A stretch of 64,000 nt of DNA, from assembly GCA_011319805.1 (NCBI GenBank), contig SJRY01000276.1:281165-345164 (forward strand), in the 5' to 3' direction. A program made the translations under genes and the position numbers. The DNA comes from Macrocybe gigantea (taxonomy: Eukaryota > Basidiomycota > Agaricomycetes > Agaricales > Callistosporiaceae). The notes beneath the pieces are model-generated. The model did no database searches. It was not told the origin of the DNA and saw only the letters and a list, made by a program, of their open reading frames with translations. The stretch's first letter is position 1. The number at the start of each line of letters is the position of its first letter. Below, piece by piece: positions 28,434 to 38,628 of this stretch.

Positions 28434-28514
28434 GTCCCTGTCGATTAGGGGTTAAATCATCTCGTTGTGGTTGCTTGCTCCGAGAAGCCGGAAGTTCGAA
28501 TCCTCCCAGGGACA
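28434..28514 (+). tRNA. tRNA-His (GTG) with a 9-bp intron
   Basis: Cloverleaf read by eye. Acceptor GTCCCTG (28434-28440) pairs fully with CAGGGAC (28507-28513), then A73 (28514), the usual discriminator in eukaryotic cytosolic tRNA-His; a G stands at -1 (28433). D stem GATT/AATC (28443-28446, 28455-28458) has a GG-containing loop. Anticodon stem TCTCG/CGAGA (28460-28464, 28481-28485); loop TTGTGG then C38 at 28480, with anticodon GTG at 28467-28469. Nine bases TTGCTTGCT (28471-28479) sit after position 37, the canonical intron site. T loop TTCGAAT (28495-28501) with stem GGAAG/CCTCC (one A-C mismatch). A T-run at about 28541 could end Pol III transcription. Confidence 0.85.
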
Positions 28515-28599
28515 GTGGGATCCTGATGATTTGATTCATTTTTCTCCCCATGCAAAAGCAACACCCTCTAATTTGAATCTCATCTGCAATTGCCACCAG

Positions 28600-28968
28600 A
28601 GTACATAGTGTCAGTGTGGTTTCAACATATCTGTATACAATGGCCAAGGTTTTCCCATCCATGTTGCCCACTCTATATGATTTCTGAATGGGTCATCAGT
28701 ATTTGGATGAATCAAGATGCTGGCAGAGGTATGTTAATAAGCCTGTGGCAATGGGAAATAGTCAAAAGCCAAACACTCATGAGCATGGTCCTCTATGGAC
28801 TGTAAGCCAGGAGAACAAGGTGCCCATCTGGTACAGGGTAAATGTATTTATCTCAAACATGGCAGTAGGATGGAGTCCTATAATGATGTCAGAGGCATGA
28901 TTGCCATAGTTGTGGGTTTGAAACTGGCCAATAGGTTTCTCCCAAAACTTGTATATGCAAAGCTGTGA
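28600..28968 (+). pseudogene. Decayed protein-coding fragment of a repeat family, unknown function
   Basis: Consistent coding sense on the plus strand across frame breaks: YTMAKVFPSMLPTLYDF, MGHQYLDESRCWQRYVNKPV, THEHGPLWTVSQENKVPIWY, RVNVFISNMAVGWSPIMM and, in another frame, VGLKLANRFLPKLVYAKL before TGA at about 28966. One in-frame stop follows LYDF. The family is not recognised; the string of coherent pieces suggests a decayed member of a multi-copy fungal gene. Confidence 0.35.
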
Positions 28969-29449
28969 ATATAAATGCAGTCAGCATCTGACAATGCAGC
29001 TGCAGAGGCAGACCTCTAGAAATTCTCTTCAAATCTACTCATGTAGTTCCCATGCATATTTCTTTTTGGATTTGATGTTCAGCATATAATATACTAGATG
29101 AAAAATTGTCAAAATAGAAATGTCAGCCTTTATACTGTGAAAGTCAAACCTATTATTTGACAGATCGATGTAAGCCTGCCATGGGCTTACATCATCGACA
29201 TGGTCACGTTACGTGCTGGACATGTTACGTTATAGGACAGATATATAGTGCGAGGACATCTTTCTCCTTCTGGACCCCTCTCTCTCATTATCTGTTCCCG
29301 TTACCTACTTCACTCTTCCATTGCTCCTCTGTATTTCACTCTCTCAATCCCATGTGTTGGTCTTGTTCACATTGGTTTGACCTCAGTGAAAGGAGCACCA
29401 AAAAAGGAATAGCCCAAAGGGATGATGAGAGTGAGAGCACAGGTGCGTT
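28969..29449. other. Repeat-like region next to a chromovirus fragment
   Basis: Includes a 9-bp inverted repeat ATGTAAGCC / GGCTTACAT (29168-29192) and a TATA-like GATATATAG at about 29240. It may be part of the 3' LTR of the older element whose chromodomain lies next to it on the minus strand, but no second copy is present to confirm this. Confidence 0.3.
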
Positions 29450-29756
29450 AAAAAACCCACATGGGGAAAAAGCTACCAGTCTGCTGATTTCCTCTTTCGA
29501 CGTGGGCGTCGTTGTTCCTGCGGTGGATGCAGGTGTTCCTCCAACCAATGATCCAAAGCCTCAACCTGGTCGATCTCAGATCCTGCCATCCAACGGTCCT
29601 CTTCCAGCCCATATCCTTTCCATCGCACCAGATATTGATATCCTTGACCCAATCATTGTTTGTCCAAAATGCGGTCGACAAGGTACTCTTCAGATCTGTC
29701 GGGCATAATGATCAGCTCGGGTTCCTTGAGTTTATGCCCTGGGAAAAGATCCTTAT
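29450..29756 (-). pseudogene. Chromodomain end of a third chromovirus pol, cut by element 1
   Basis: Minus-strand reading gives EPELIIMPDRSEEYLVDRIL and, after a frame change at about 29650, YQYLVRWKGYGLEEDRWMAG and EALDHWLEEHLHP, a chromodomain as found at the C-terminus of Ty3/gypsy chromovirus integrases. The coding sequence is interrupted at 29756, where element 1 begins. It differs clearly from the chromodomains of elements 1 and 2, so it is a separate family. Confidence 0.65.
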
Positions 29757-30076
29757 TGTTACAGACGCCGCCCAAAGGACTATTCATTTTCTTATCTTAT
29801 CTTTCCCACATCCCTTATCTCCCCCATCATGCTGCGCAGCGCGCAGCCATCGAGTCATCTCACTTCCCTAGTCATCCTGAGTCATCTCCTTCCAGTCTTA
29901 CTCATCCGCAGTCCACAGCATTGCGCAGCCCATGGTCCGTGCTCGAGTACTGTAGTGTATATAAGGACTCCCAGATGTACCAGTAACGCTAGGCTTAATA
30001 TTCCTCTTGCCATCATCTCAAGACCACTCTCGCACTTAGTCTGCCCGAGTCCTTCTGAGATTCGTCTAGCCTAACA
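29757..30076 (+). repeat. Element 1, 5' LTR
   Basis: 320 bp, TGTTAC...TAACA, with 5-bp terminal inverted repeat TGTTA/TAACA. TATA box TATATAAG at 29958-29965; predicted transcript start at 29991, from the match of the next 11 nt to the primer-binding site. Confidence 0.93.
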
Positions 30077-30089
30077 AGATATTAAGCCT
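29991..30089 (+). promoter_or_regulatory. Element 1 transcript start and self-priming PBS
   Basis: AGGCTTAATAT (29991-30001), 33 nt after the start of the TATA box, is the exact reverse complement of ATATTAAGCCT (30079-30089), which begins 2 nt inside the 5' LTR. The match is exactly 11 nt and stops at the predicted transcript start, as in the self-primed element Tf1 of fission yeast. Confidence 0.8.
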
Positions 30090-30142
30090 CGTCGAGACTC
30101 GCTCAGACTCACACACACACCACGTCACGCTTTATCAAAGAC

Positions 30143-30739
30143 TTGATCAACATTCGACGACAAGCGGTCGCCGACCCAGCGAGCACTAGCACGAGCGACG
30201 AGAGCACTTGGCTCAGAGAAGTAGACCAGACATTGCAGTCCACGCCATTCGCAGAGACAGTCCACGCCATCCGCAGAGACACTAGCAATCCAAACAAACG
30301 AAAGAGAGAGCGCACGCCTACACCAAGTAGCGACGACGAAGAACAGGCATTTCTGAGAGAGTTTGCCTTCACCACCACAGACGAGCCCGCTGAGATCCTC
30401 AGCGAAGGAGCAGCACAACTCATTGCAGAACTCTTCCTAGAGGGAGAATACGGGATAAGCCCAGAAGAGCTGTGGTCAGACCAGAATCTTCTTGCCGAAG
30501 AAGAGGACGAACCCATCCGCAAGAAAACAAGAGAAGAACGAACACAAGCCCGAGATTTTAGGCGACAACAGATCGAGAACTATAATCGCCGAACACAGGA
30601 GGAAGACATACTGATACAGAGAGGGCACGACGCACAGAGCGTACGACAGAACCAACGAGAACGACACCAGAGTCAAGGACACACAGGAACGAAACCACCG
30701 AATCCCTTCAGAGGACCAATCCGCCGAAGCACTGCATAA
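30143..30739 (+). CDS. Element 1 ORF1, highly charged Gag-upstream product
   Basis: Open for about 198 codons in the same frame as the start of gag, closed by TAA at 30737-30739. Rich in Glu, Arg and Gln, with a probable coiled coil near its end. It has no ATG at its start (the frame opens with TTG), so it may be the N-terminal part of Gag separated by one stop codon. No domain recognised. Confidence 0.45.
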   Translation: MINIRRQAVADPASTSTSDESTWLREVDQTLQSTPFAETVHAIRRDTSNPNKRKRERTPTPSSDDEEQAFLREFAFTTTDEPAEILSEGAAQLIAELFLEGEYGISPEELWSDQNLLAEEEDEPIRKKTREERTQARDFRRQQIENYNRRTQEEDILIQRGHDAQSVRQNQRERHQSQGHTGTKPPNPFRGPIRRSTA

Positions 30740-31899
30740 GGAGAGAATCGCACCACCGTGGCGAAAGTAAGCAACAGCGACTGGGACGAATACTATCGGT
30801 GGAGGGAGCGAAAAGGACTACCAAAGACAACCGGACCAACCGCCGCAGAGTGGGCCGATTTTGAACAAGCTTGTAGAATCGCAGGAGTCGACCTAGACTA
30901 CTGGAAAGAACAGAGAGAGGAGCGAAGACAGAAACAGCTCCAAGAACAGCAAGCCCAAGTACAAGCACAGCAGACCCAAGAACAACAGATCCAGGAACAG
31001 GAAGACCAAGACCAAGAGAACGACGAAGAAAACCCCCAAAGGATGACGACAGAATACAAGGGAATCATCGCCGACCCGAAATCCTTTACAGGAGATCGAA
31101 CGTCCTTCGATATTTGGTGGAGAAAGATGAAACTCTACATAACCGCACATGGAGACCTCACGGATACACAGAAGATTGGAGCGGTCCTGTCTAGAATGAC
31201 CGACGGACCCGGAGCCCATTGGGCATCAAAGAAGATCGACACCACTACAACCAAAGCACATGGGCCGACTTCATAACCGAGATAGAGACACGATTCAGCA
31301 ATGTCATGTCGCCATCACAAGCAGGAAGCAAACTATTCAACATCAGACAGGGAAACCGACCCATCGACGAATTTCTGGATGAATTCGTAGACCTCGCAGG
31401 GAAAGCAGGAATGACAGGAACAGCCCCTCGTTTCCTACTCGAGAAGAGCTTAAACCGAAGGACAGCAGAAGCCGTACACTCAATCTCCACACTTCCAACA
31501 GATGGAGATGAATATATCAAGACAGTTCGAGCGATTGGACGAAACATCGATGAACACAGAAATGTGATGAGAGGAGAATTCACAAGCAATCAGCGCAAGG
31601 CCGGAAATCCAAGCCGAGGAGCAGGACAGGCCATGGAAGTCGACAAAGTACGAAGCAACAACTGCTTCAACTGCAATAAACCAGGACACATCTCACGAAA
31701 CTGCCCGGAACCACGAAAAGGAGCAGCAAATGTCACATGTTTCAACTGTGGCTTAAAGGGACACTATGCACGAAACTGCAAGAAGAAGAAGAAAGGAAAA
31801 TCCCGGGTCAGAGAAGTGAAAGAAGAAGAAGGAGAGGACGAAGAAGACAAGGATGAAGAAAGCTCTGACAAAGAGGGTTTTGCCGAAGGGTCCGACTAG
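30740..31899 (+). CDS. Element 1 Gag with two CCHC zinc knuckles
   Basis: Structural capsid/nucleocapsid protein of the retrotransposon. Capsid-like region includes [20 protein letters not shown]; two knuckles [14 protein letters not shown] and [14 protein letters not shown] (about 31660-31785) bind RNA; a Lys-rich then Glu-rich tail follows. First ATG in frame is at 31043; the frame is open upstream to 30740. One frame change at about 31245-31255, where TTTT is followed by AHGPTS in one frame and [12 protein letters not shown] in the other. Stop TAG at 31897-31899. Pol is reached by a predicted -1 shift before that stop. Confidence 0.8.
31875..31881 (+). promoter_or_regulatory. Predicted -1 ribosomal frameshift site, element 1 (GGGTTTT)
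   Basis: In the gag frame the codons are gaG GGT TTT gcc, a perfect X_XXY_YYZ heptamer. Slipping back one base continues at 31881 in the pol frame, which is open through the protease DSG to 33224. Located 16 nt before the gag stop. Confidence 0.55.
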
Positions 31900-34800
31900 G
31901 AGGTGCTAAATCGCGACCCATACAACTGAAACAGACTCGCTTCGATACCGGATGTAGATCATCCCATACTCTGAAATACACCATTCCTGCCAAGCGATCT
32001 GAAGCACCAAGAAAAACCATCCAAGGGGACAAACCACCAAAGAGGAAAGAGCTCGCAGTACCAGCGAGGATACGAACACGAAAAGGAATCACAACGATAA
32101 CACCAGAAGTCGATAGCGGAGCGGATAGGACCTGCATCAACACCGCGATAGTAGCAAAAACAGGACTGAAGACACGACGAATCAAGAAGATTCCCATCAT
32201 AAATGCAGACGGATCACCCAATCGTCAGAAAACAGCAGACCGAGTAGCGGAGGTCCACATCGACATTAAAGGACACAAGGAGCATATGGAAGCCATCGTA
32301 CTCGATATCGGAAAAACCGACATGCTACTAGGACATGACTGGCTTGTCTACCACAACCCAACAATCAAATGGAGGACAGGAGAAATTGTCTTCGATAGAT
32401 GCCCCAAAACGTGCAAAATAAACCACCAGACGATCAAGATACAGAAGGTGGCTGAACCAGCGAAAACCACAGCCAGCGACAAGACAGGAACCCAGATACC
32501 CCCATATCTGATCAGATTCAAACACCTCTTCAAGGAGAAGAACTTTGATCGCTTACCAGACCACAAAGAATGGGACCATGAAATAAACTTAACGAAGGAT
32601 GCACCCAAAACGATACCGAGCAAGGTCTACCCGATGACACAGAAAGAGCTAGAGGAACTAGATGCCTTCGTCGAAGAAGGATTACGAACAGGAAAAATAC
32701 GCCCATCGAAATCACCTTACGCAGCACCCTGCTTCTTTCGCAATAAGAAGGATGGAAGCAAGCGACTCATCCAAGACTACCGGGAAATAAACAAATATAT
32801 GGTCAAGGACAAGTTTCCACTACCACGCATCAGCGAGCTCCTCGACGTACTACAAGGAGCAAAGTACTTTAGCAAGATCGATATTATCTGGGGGTACAAT
32901 AACGTGCGCATCCGGAAAGGGGACGAATGGAAGGCAGCCTTCCTAACAGCAAGAGGACTCTTCGAACCGACAGTCATGTATTTTGGGCAGTGCAACGCAC
33001 CAGGCACTTTTAGCCGAATGATGGCGAGCCTCTTCCAAGACCAAATACGAAGAAGAGTGTGCATAATCTATATGGATGACATTATAATCATCGGACGAAC
33101 ACGAGAGGAACTCCAAAAGAACACCATAGAAGTCATGGAAATACTGAACAAGAACGACCTATTCATCAAAGGACCGAAATGCGTCTGGGAATCATCGAAA
33201 GTCCCAGTACTAGGATACATGTAGGAGAAGGGAAGGTAGAAATGGAACCAGAAAAGATCACAGCCGTACAATCCTGGCCAACCCCAAAGACGAAGAAAGA
33301 ACTACAAAAGTTCTTGGGATTCACGAACTTTTACCGACGATTCATCAAGGGATATGCAAAGGTCGCTAAACCCCTGACGGAGTTGACTGGAAACAAAACA
33401 TTCCAGTGGACAGACAAGCAACAAGGCGCTTTCAAAGAACTGATCCAACATATAACCTCAGCACCCATTCTAGCACTACCACAGACAGAAGGAAAATTCC
33501 GAGTCGAAACGGACGCCTCAGGATATGCCATTGGAGCGGTACTATCACAACAGCAGAAAGGACTATGGCATCCGATTGCATTCATTTCGAGATGCATGAC
33601 CCCAGCAGAGCAAAACTACGAAATCTACGACAAGGAACTTCTTGCGATAATGGTCGCACTAAAGACATGGAGACAATACCTCCTCGAAGCTCGAGAGAAG
33701 TTCGAAATATTGACGGATCACAAGAACCTATCATACTTCCGGAAGCCGCAGCGACTCAATTCGAGACAGATTGGCTGGTACCTGAAATTACAGGAATACG
33801 ACTACGAACTATGACACGTACCAGGAAAGGCGAATGGAAAAGCGGATGTCCTGTCACGAATGGCAGGATATGAAGAAAACCTAGCAGAGAAGGACGACAT
33901 ACAAATGATCAAAGAAGCAGCATTCATTCGACATCTGGAAGAGAATAATGAACGAGACTTCGAATTTATGATGTTCGAGGACGAACACCCACAGAAAGAA
34001 GAAGCAGAAAATAATGAAACAATACAAACAAGAGGAATCACGATGATCGAATCCTCAAGGATAGAACAAATTCGACAATGCGCACGAAGGGAAACGATCG
34101 TAACAACAGGACTGAAGGAAAAACCACACTGGTTCACAGAAGACGACCACATCGTATATGTAGGAGGGAAAATCTATGTTCCTCCAGACAACAAACTGAA
34201 GGAAAACATCATGTTTGAACACCACGACACACCCATCGGAGGACACCCAGGGCAATACCGCATGCACGAGCTCATAAGCCGCACCTATTGGTGGCCATCA
34301 ATGCTGACAGACATCAAGAAGTATGTCAATGGATGCGAAACATGTCAGCGAAACAAAATCATCCGACAAAAGAAACACGCACCCCTGCACCCGCACGAAG
34401 TCCCACAACAACCATGGGAAGATATCGGAGTAGATCTCATAGGACCGCTACCCAGCTCGAACGGCTTTAACGCCATCGCCGCAGTCACAGACCGCCTGAC
34501 CAAGATGATCCACCTAGTTCCCACAAAGACCGAACTCACAGCAGAGGGTCTCGCACGACTATACCGAGACAATGTGTGGCGGCTTCATGGAATTCCACGA
34601 AAGATCATCAGTGATCGAGGACCCCAGTTCGCAGCACGATTCATGACAGCACTTCTAAAATTACTCGGAACAAAGCAAAACCTATCAACGGCCTATCACC
34701 CACAGACAGATGGACAGGCGGAGCGATCCCACCAAGAAACGGAAGCCTTCCTCAGAAGCTTCACAAACAACCTACAGGACGATTGGGCAGAATGGATAGC

Positions 34801-35625
34801 AATTGCAGAGTACCAATACAATGACAAAGCACACCAGGGAACGAAGGAGACACCATTCTACCTCAACTATGGAATGCACCCCTGGAAGGGAGAGCCGCAG
34901 ACGACAGAAGGGAATAACCCCGCAGCAAAAGACTTCGTCAAAAGAATGAGCCAAATACGAAAGGAAGCAAATGCCGCGCTGCAATATGCACAAACACGAG
35001 CCAAAGACAATTACGATGCGAGACGAAAACCTGCCCGGAATACAAGAAAGGAGATAGAGTATGGCTAGAAGCCACCAATATCACAGTCAATCGACCATCA
35101 AAGAAGTTATCGGCACTCCGATACGGACCGTTCAAGGTGGTTGAAAAGAAAGGAGCCTCGGCATATCGCCTGGAACTCCCAGCATCATGGCAGCTGATAC
35201 ACCCCGTGTTCAATGAAACACTGCTCACGCCTTACAAAGGACCCCGTTTCAAGATACAAGAGCGACCATCACCACCACCCCCTGAAATCATAAATGATGA
35301 AGAAGAGTACGAGATAGAAGAGATCCTAAAAAGGAAGAAACAAGGGAAGGGGACACTATTCCTGGTCAAATGGAAAGGATACGGACACGAAGAGAACACA
35401 TGGATCAAAGAGAAGGAGCTGGGGAATGCGCAGCAAGCTCTAGACCACTTCCTAAAGAAGACTGCGAACCAGGATAAAAGATCACGACAAGAGGGAAGAA
35501 GACCAAAAATCGCACTTCATGACCACCAACGCCCCCATCAGCATCGACAGCAGCGAGGGCAGCCGCGCACCTACCCCCAACCGCCCAAGCGACCTCGAGA
35601 ATCTGGCAAGGATTCTCAATGCTAG
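31881..35625 (+). CDS. Element 1 Pol: protease, RT, RNase H, integrase, chromodomain (frame-broken)
   Basis: Polyprotein of a chromovirus. Aspartic protease DSG at 32112-32120; RT with [15 protein letters not shown] and YMDD at 33069-33080; RNase H with [15 protein letters not shown] and [11 protein letters not shown]; integrase HHCC zinc finger ending CETCQRNK (about 34217-34360) and core [14 protein letters not shown], then AERSHQETE; a GPF/Y-like GPFKVV; chromodomain [14 protein letters not shown] (about 35360-35410). It is interrupted by a frame change at about 33215 with TAG at 33222, an in-frame TGA at 33812-33814 (YEL * HVPGK), and a frame change at about 35040. Stop at 35623-35625. 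Confidence 0.85.
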
Positions 35626-35917
35626 CGACTACATGGACCCCCTCGCCATCACACTCGGCGCATATATGCGCTATGTTATGACCGTCCGCACGCACCTCTG
35701 GACCGGGAGAACCCCTGATGGGACCGGCCCCACTGCAGCTGAACGTATCGTGCTTCGCGAAGCAATGGAAATGCTTCGCACAGAAAACCGGCGGCTTAAA
35801 CTCCTCGCCACCACACTCCACCACATTCGCGCCTATAATGAAGAGCTCATTCATACATGGGCCCCACGTGCCGCGACCGCCTGGGAGACCAATACTGGGT
35901 GGGGACAGCTGGACTAA
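35519..35917 (+). CDS. Element 1 extra 3' ORF, unknown function
   Basis: ATG at 35519 opens 132 codons in a frame different from the end of pol, overlapping it by about 107 bp and ending TAA at 35915-35917, just before the hairpin and PPT. Ser/Pro-rich start, then a helical Leu/Arg-rich segment (ERIVLREAMEMLRTENRRLK, a likely coiled coil) and a Trp-rich end. No domain recognised. Position after pol is unusual for Ty3/gypsy elements; element 2 has no counterpart. Confidence 0.5.
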   Translation: MTTNAPISIDSSEGSRAPTPNRPSDLENLARILNASDYMDPLAITLGAYMRYVMTVRTHLWTGRTPDGTGPTAAERIVLREAMEMLRTENRRLKLLATTLHHIRAYNEELIHTWAPRAATAWETNTGWGQLD

Positions 35918-35922
35918 GGTTT

Positions 35923-35954
35923 TTCGCGAGGACGCGAATCTAAAGAGAGGGTGA
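35923..35954 (+). promoter_or_regulatory. Element 1 3' hairpin and polypurine tract
   Basis: TTCGCG-AGGA-CGCGAA (35923-35938) makes a 6-bp stem with an AGGA loop; AAGAGAGGG (35943-35951) is the PPT. The hairpin ends 16 nt before the 3' LTR, exactly as in element 2. Confidence 0.65.
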
Positions 35955-36274
35955 TGTTACAGACGCCGCCCAAAGGACTATTCATTTTCTTATCTTATCT
36001 TTCCCACATCCCTTATCTCCCCCATCATGCTGCGCAGCGCGCAGCCATCGAGTCATCTCACTTCCCTAGTCATCCTGAGTCATCTCCTTCCAGTCTTACT
36101 CATCCGCAGTCCACAGCATTGCGCAGCCCATGGTCCGTGCTCGAGTACTGTAGTGTATATAAGGACTCCCAGATGTACCAGTAACGCTAGGCTTAATATT
36201 CCTCTTGCCATCATCTCAAGACCACTCTCGCACTTAGTCTGCCCGAGTCCTTCTGAGATTCGTCTAGCCTAACA
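35955..36274 (+). repeat. Element 1, 3' LTR
   Basis: 320 bp, read as identical to 29757-30076 along its full length. Confidence 0.93.
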
Positions 36275-37235
36275 GATTTCCTCTGCTCTTTGCTGTCGTC
36301 TTTCTCTTCATTCCTGGTACCTCTTTGTTTACCTCCTCTGCAACGTCATTCTCTTCATGATTAGCGTCGTTGCCTTGGCTGTTGTTGCCATCTTCCTCAT
36401 CTCCATGGGCAGAGCCCGTGCTACTGTCATCTTCACCATCGCTGTTGTCCTCACCGTTGCTCCCATCACCCTTGTTGCCAATACCTTCACTACTATCTTC
36501 ACCTATCTCGTTAACATTGACATCCCTGCCCATATCTCGCGTATCACGGCCAATCCTCATTCTGTAATTGCGCTGGTTTTTGATTGCCGTCCTCATGATT
36601 TCCATTGTCGCCCAGTTTGATTCATAGAGAGCCAATTGCTTGTTCCGAGATTTAGCCTTTGTATTTTGAGTAAGATTGAAGCGAAAACCAAAGTCAAGTT
36701 AGGACACATACAACCCCTGCCACTTTCCCAAGTGCAATCGGATCTTGGTGCCTCCAATCAATGTCGAGTGGGATACCTGCATGTGCCAATGCAGCATTAA
36801 CAGTTGCCTGATAAATCATTAGCATCATGTCTAATAATAATGGGTGAAATGTGACGCACTCGACAATTCATATAAAGAGCCCGGTCCTTCGCTAGACCCA
36901 TTGCATTTTGTAGATTGTCAATTACGGCAGGACGCTTGATTAGTTTCTTGGGTTGCGTAGCGGATGCTTGGGCCTTCTTGAGTTTGTCGATCTCCGCTGA
37001 AAGAAGTTAAAATTTGATTACGTCAGAAAAGCAAAAGCATACCTTTTTGCGAGGCGATTGTTGCCATAAGAGAGGCAAATTCTTGGGGCGAGACTTGCGG
37101 GGATATAGCCACAGGTGATGCCATGGCTGGGGCAGACGTTGGTGGCGGGCTCAGGATTGGATTGATATTCTCCTTTGCAGCATTGACATTGGAGCGTTTT
37201 GAGGATTTTGTATTCGCTTTCCGTGCCCTTGGCAT
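36275..37235 (-). pseudogene. Lineage-specific gene of unknown function, 3' end cut off by element 1
   Basis: ATG at 37235 gives MPRARKANTKSSKRSNVNAA, a basic N-terminus, then a Pro/Ser-rich linker and MATIASQK. Introns of about 45-60 bp lead to AEIDKLKKAQASATQPKKLI (coiled-coil like), RPAVIDNLQNAMGLAKDRAL, ATVNAALAHAGIPLDIDWRH and QLALYESNWATMEIMRTAIK, then a long acidic Asp/Glu/Gly/Asn tail. The open frame runs straight into the 3' LTR at 36274, so the original C-terminus is lost. Not recognised as a named family; the layout (basic head, coiled coil, acidic tail) fits a nuclear protein but that is inference. Confidence 0.55.
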
Positions 37236-37690
37236 GTGCGTATTTGCTACGAAGATACAAGTGAGCGATAGAAGTAACATTCGACAAACCAGAACTTTAA
37301 ATACAAATCGTCATGTGTCGATTTTTTGTTTGCCTCAATGCACCACTCCGGAGAAAATGTTTGCGAAAAGCCGGTTTGAGGTCCTAACTGTAGAGGGGCA
37401 AATCTAGAGCGAGTGAGAGCACCCGAAAATGTGTTTATTGCAACGGAAATGAAGAAAGTCCGAGCTTTAGGGGGAGAAATTTTGTCGTTGACTAACTTGT
37501 CTGTGGCGCCGGATCCCGCCACACCGACATTTTACGTGAACGATTGGCACAGCTGTGCGTATTGCCAGCACCGCCAGCAGCCAACATGGTGACTATTCCT
37601 AAAATGGAAATGGAGCGGGCTGTGTTTATACTGCAATAAATATGACGAAAAAAAACGCACTAATTCCTTGCCGTGTCGTGGTCACCGTCA
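37236..37690. other. Divergent intergenic region, 36.3-kb and 37.7-kb genes
   Basis: About 455 bp with the upstream regions of two divergent genes. TATA-like sequence near 37625-37640. No gene seen. Confidence 0.4.
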
Positions 37691-38471
37691 ATGGCTTCCT
37701 CATCTAATAGTTACAATCAGAAGAGTTCTGGCGATTCTTCCCCGATACCCTCCCTGTCAGAAGAATGTGACCACGGAAATCAGCTTGCACATTGGAACTG
37801 GATGGGAATCCCGCACGCGAACTTACCAGACCCATGCAAACACGTCATCAATAGATCCTTTCCTGGATATTTTCCAGATCTCGCAGAGTCTTCACATGGC
37901 AACGGTAAGGGCACCTTTCAAACAGTGCCATCGCGAAATCAATGCAAGTCTAACATTCTGTACAGGAAAAAAAAAGACCACGTCGACCATGTCACGAGCT
38001 GAGTGGGACAAAGGTAAGACAGATGATTTGACCGACTAAGTGCCGCTGAATGGCCATTCACCTAGTTATTATTCGGCGGGCAAGACGAAGATGGGCTATG
38101 AAGGAGTCGGTTAGTCTGGGTGATGCCGCTTTGGGCGTGGCAGAAGAGCAACATGACACCATCTGGGAAAATACTACGGCAAGCGCTGAACAGCAATTAG
38201 TTGACGCAGCTGGTGACAAAGGCTGCGCTGGCATGACAAATGGCCGGAAACGTGAACGTGAGGGAGATTTAGATGGTACTACCTGCAAGAAACAAAAAGT
38301 AAGTCAAACATTCTAACGAAAACTCAATGTGGTGCACTGACCGTTCGAAAGGGTACAAACATCCAGATTAACATTTCTTGCCAGAAAGACCGGCCCTCCA
38401 TAAAGATATCCATCGAAGTGGGCAGGGAAAGAGTGTCCGTCAGTGAAAATGAGGAAGATTCATACACGTAG
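37691..38471 (+). CDS. Small lineage-specific protein with a very basic segment, unknown function
   Basis: ATG at 37691; five exons with good GT-AG borders. Exon 1 starts MASSSNSYNQKSSGDSSPIP and includes WNWMGIPHANLPDPCKHVIN. Later exons: GKKKTTSTMSRAEWDK, then VIIRRARRRWAMKES (strongly basic, NLS-like), then SLGDAALGVAEEQHDTIWEN and GRKREREGDLDGTTCKKQK; the last exon KDRPSIKISIEVGRERVSVS ends TAG at 38469-38471. About 190 residues. No known domain. It lies between two minus-strand genes of equally unknown families, possibly as one cassette. All introns close in frame, which is good evidence for a real gene. Confidence 0.6.
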
Positions 38472-38628
38472 CACAGGAGATCTCATTGATAGGTTTGCTA
38501 TGGTAGATCATGTTAGCATATTCACAAGTTGAAAGTGATGACTTCGTACTTCCAGACATGCCACGTTGCAGGCAGAACAAGAATATGATTGAGCAGGGCG
38601 ACACATACAAACATGATTTCAGAAGAAC

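Larger units (their letters stand above)
29757..36274 (+). mobile_element. Chromovirus (Ty3/gypsy, Tf1/Sushi-like) element 1
   Basis: Full-length 6.5-kb LTR retrotransposon with identical 320-bp LTRs, primer-binding site, ORF1, gag with two zinc knuckles, pol in the order protease, RT, RNase H, integrase, chromodomain, an extra 3' ORF, a hairpin and a purine tract before the 3' LTR. Identical LTRs mean a very recent insertion. No target-site duplication: CTTAT precedes and GATTT follows. Despite its youth, gag and pol have single-base frame breaks and one TGA. Confidence 0.93.

Noticed and set aside
29157..29708. 183-codon plus-strand open frame starting near a TATA-like site
   Set aside because: It runs antisense to the chromodomain fragment on the minus strand, which has clear family similarity.
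29829..30074. 81-codon open frame, repeated identically at 36027-36272
   Set aside because: It lies wholly inside the LTRs; the duplication reflects the LTR repeat, not two genes.
36357..36620. 87-codon plus-strand hydrophobic open frame looking like a membrane protein
   Set aside because: Antisense of the acidic Asp/Glu/Gly/Asn tail of the minus-strand gene at 36275-37235, which reads as Val/Ile/Leu/Ser-rich.
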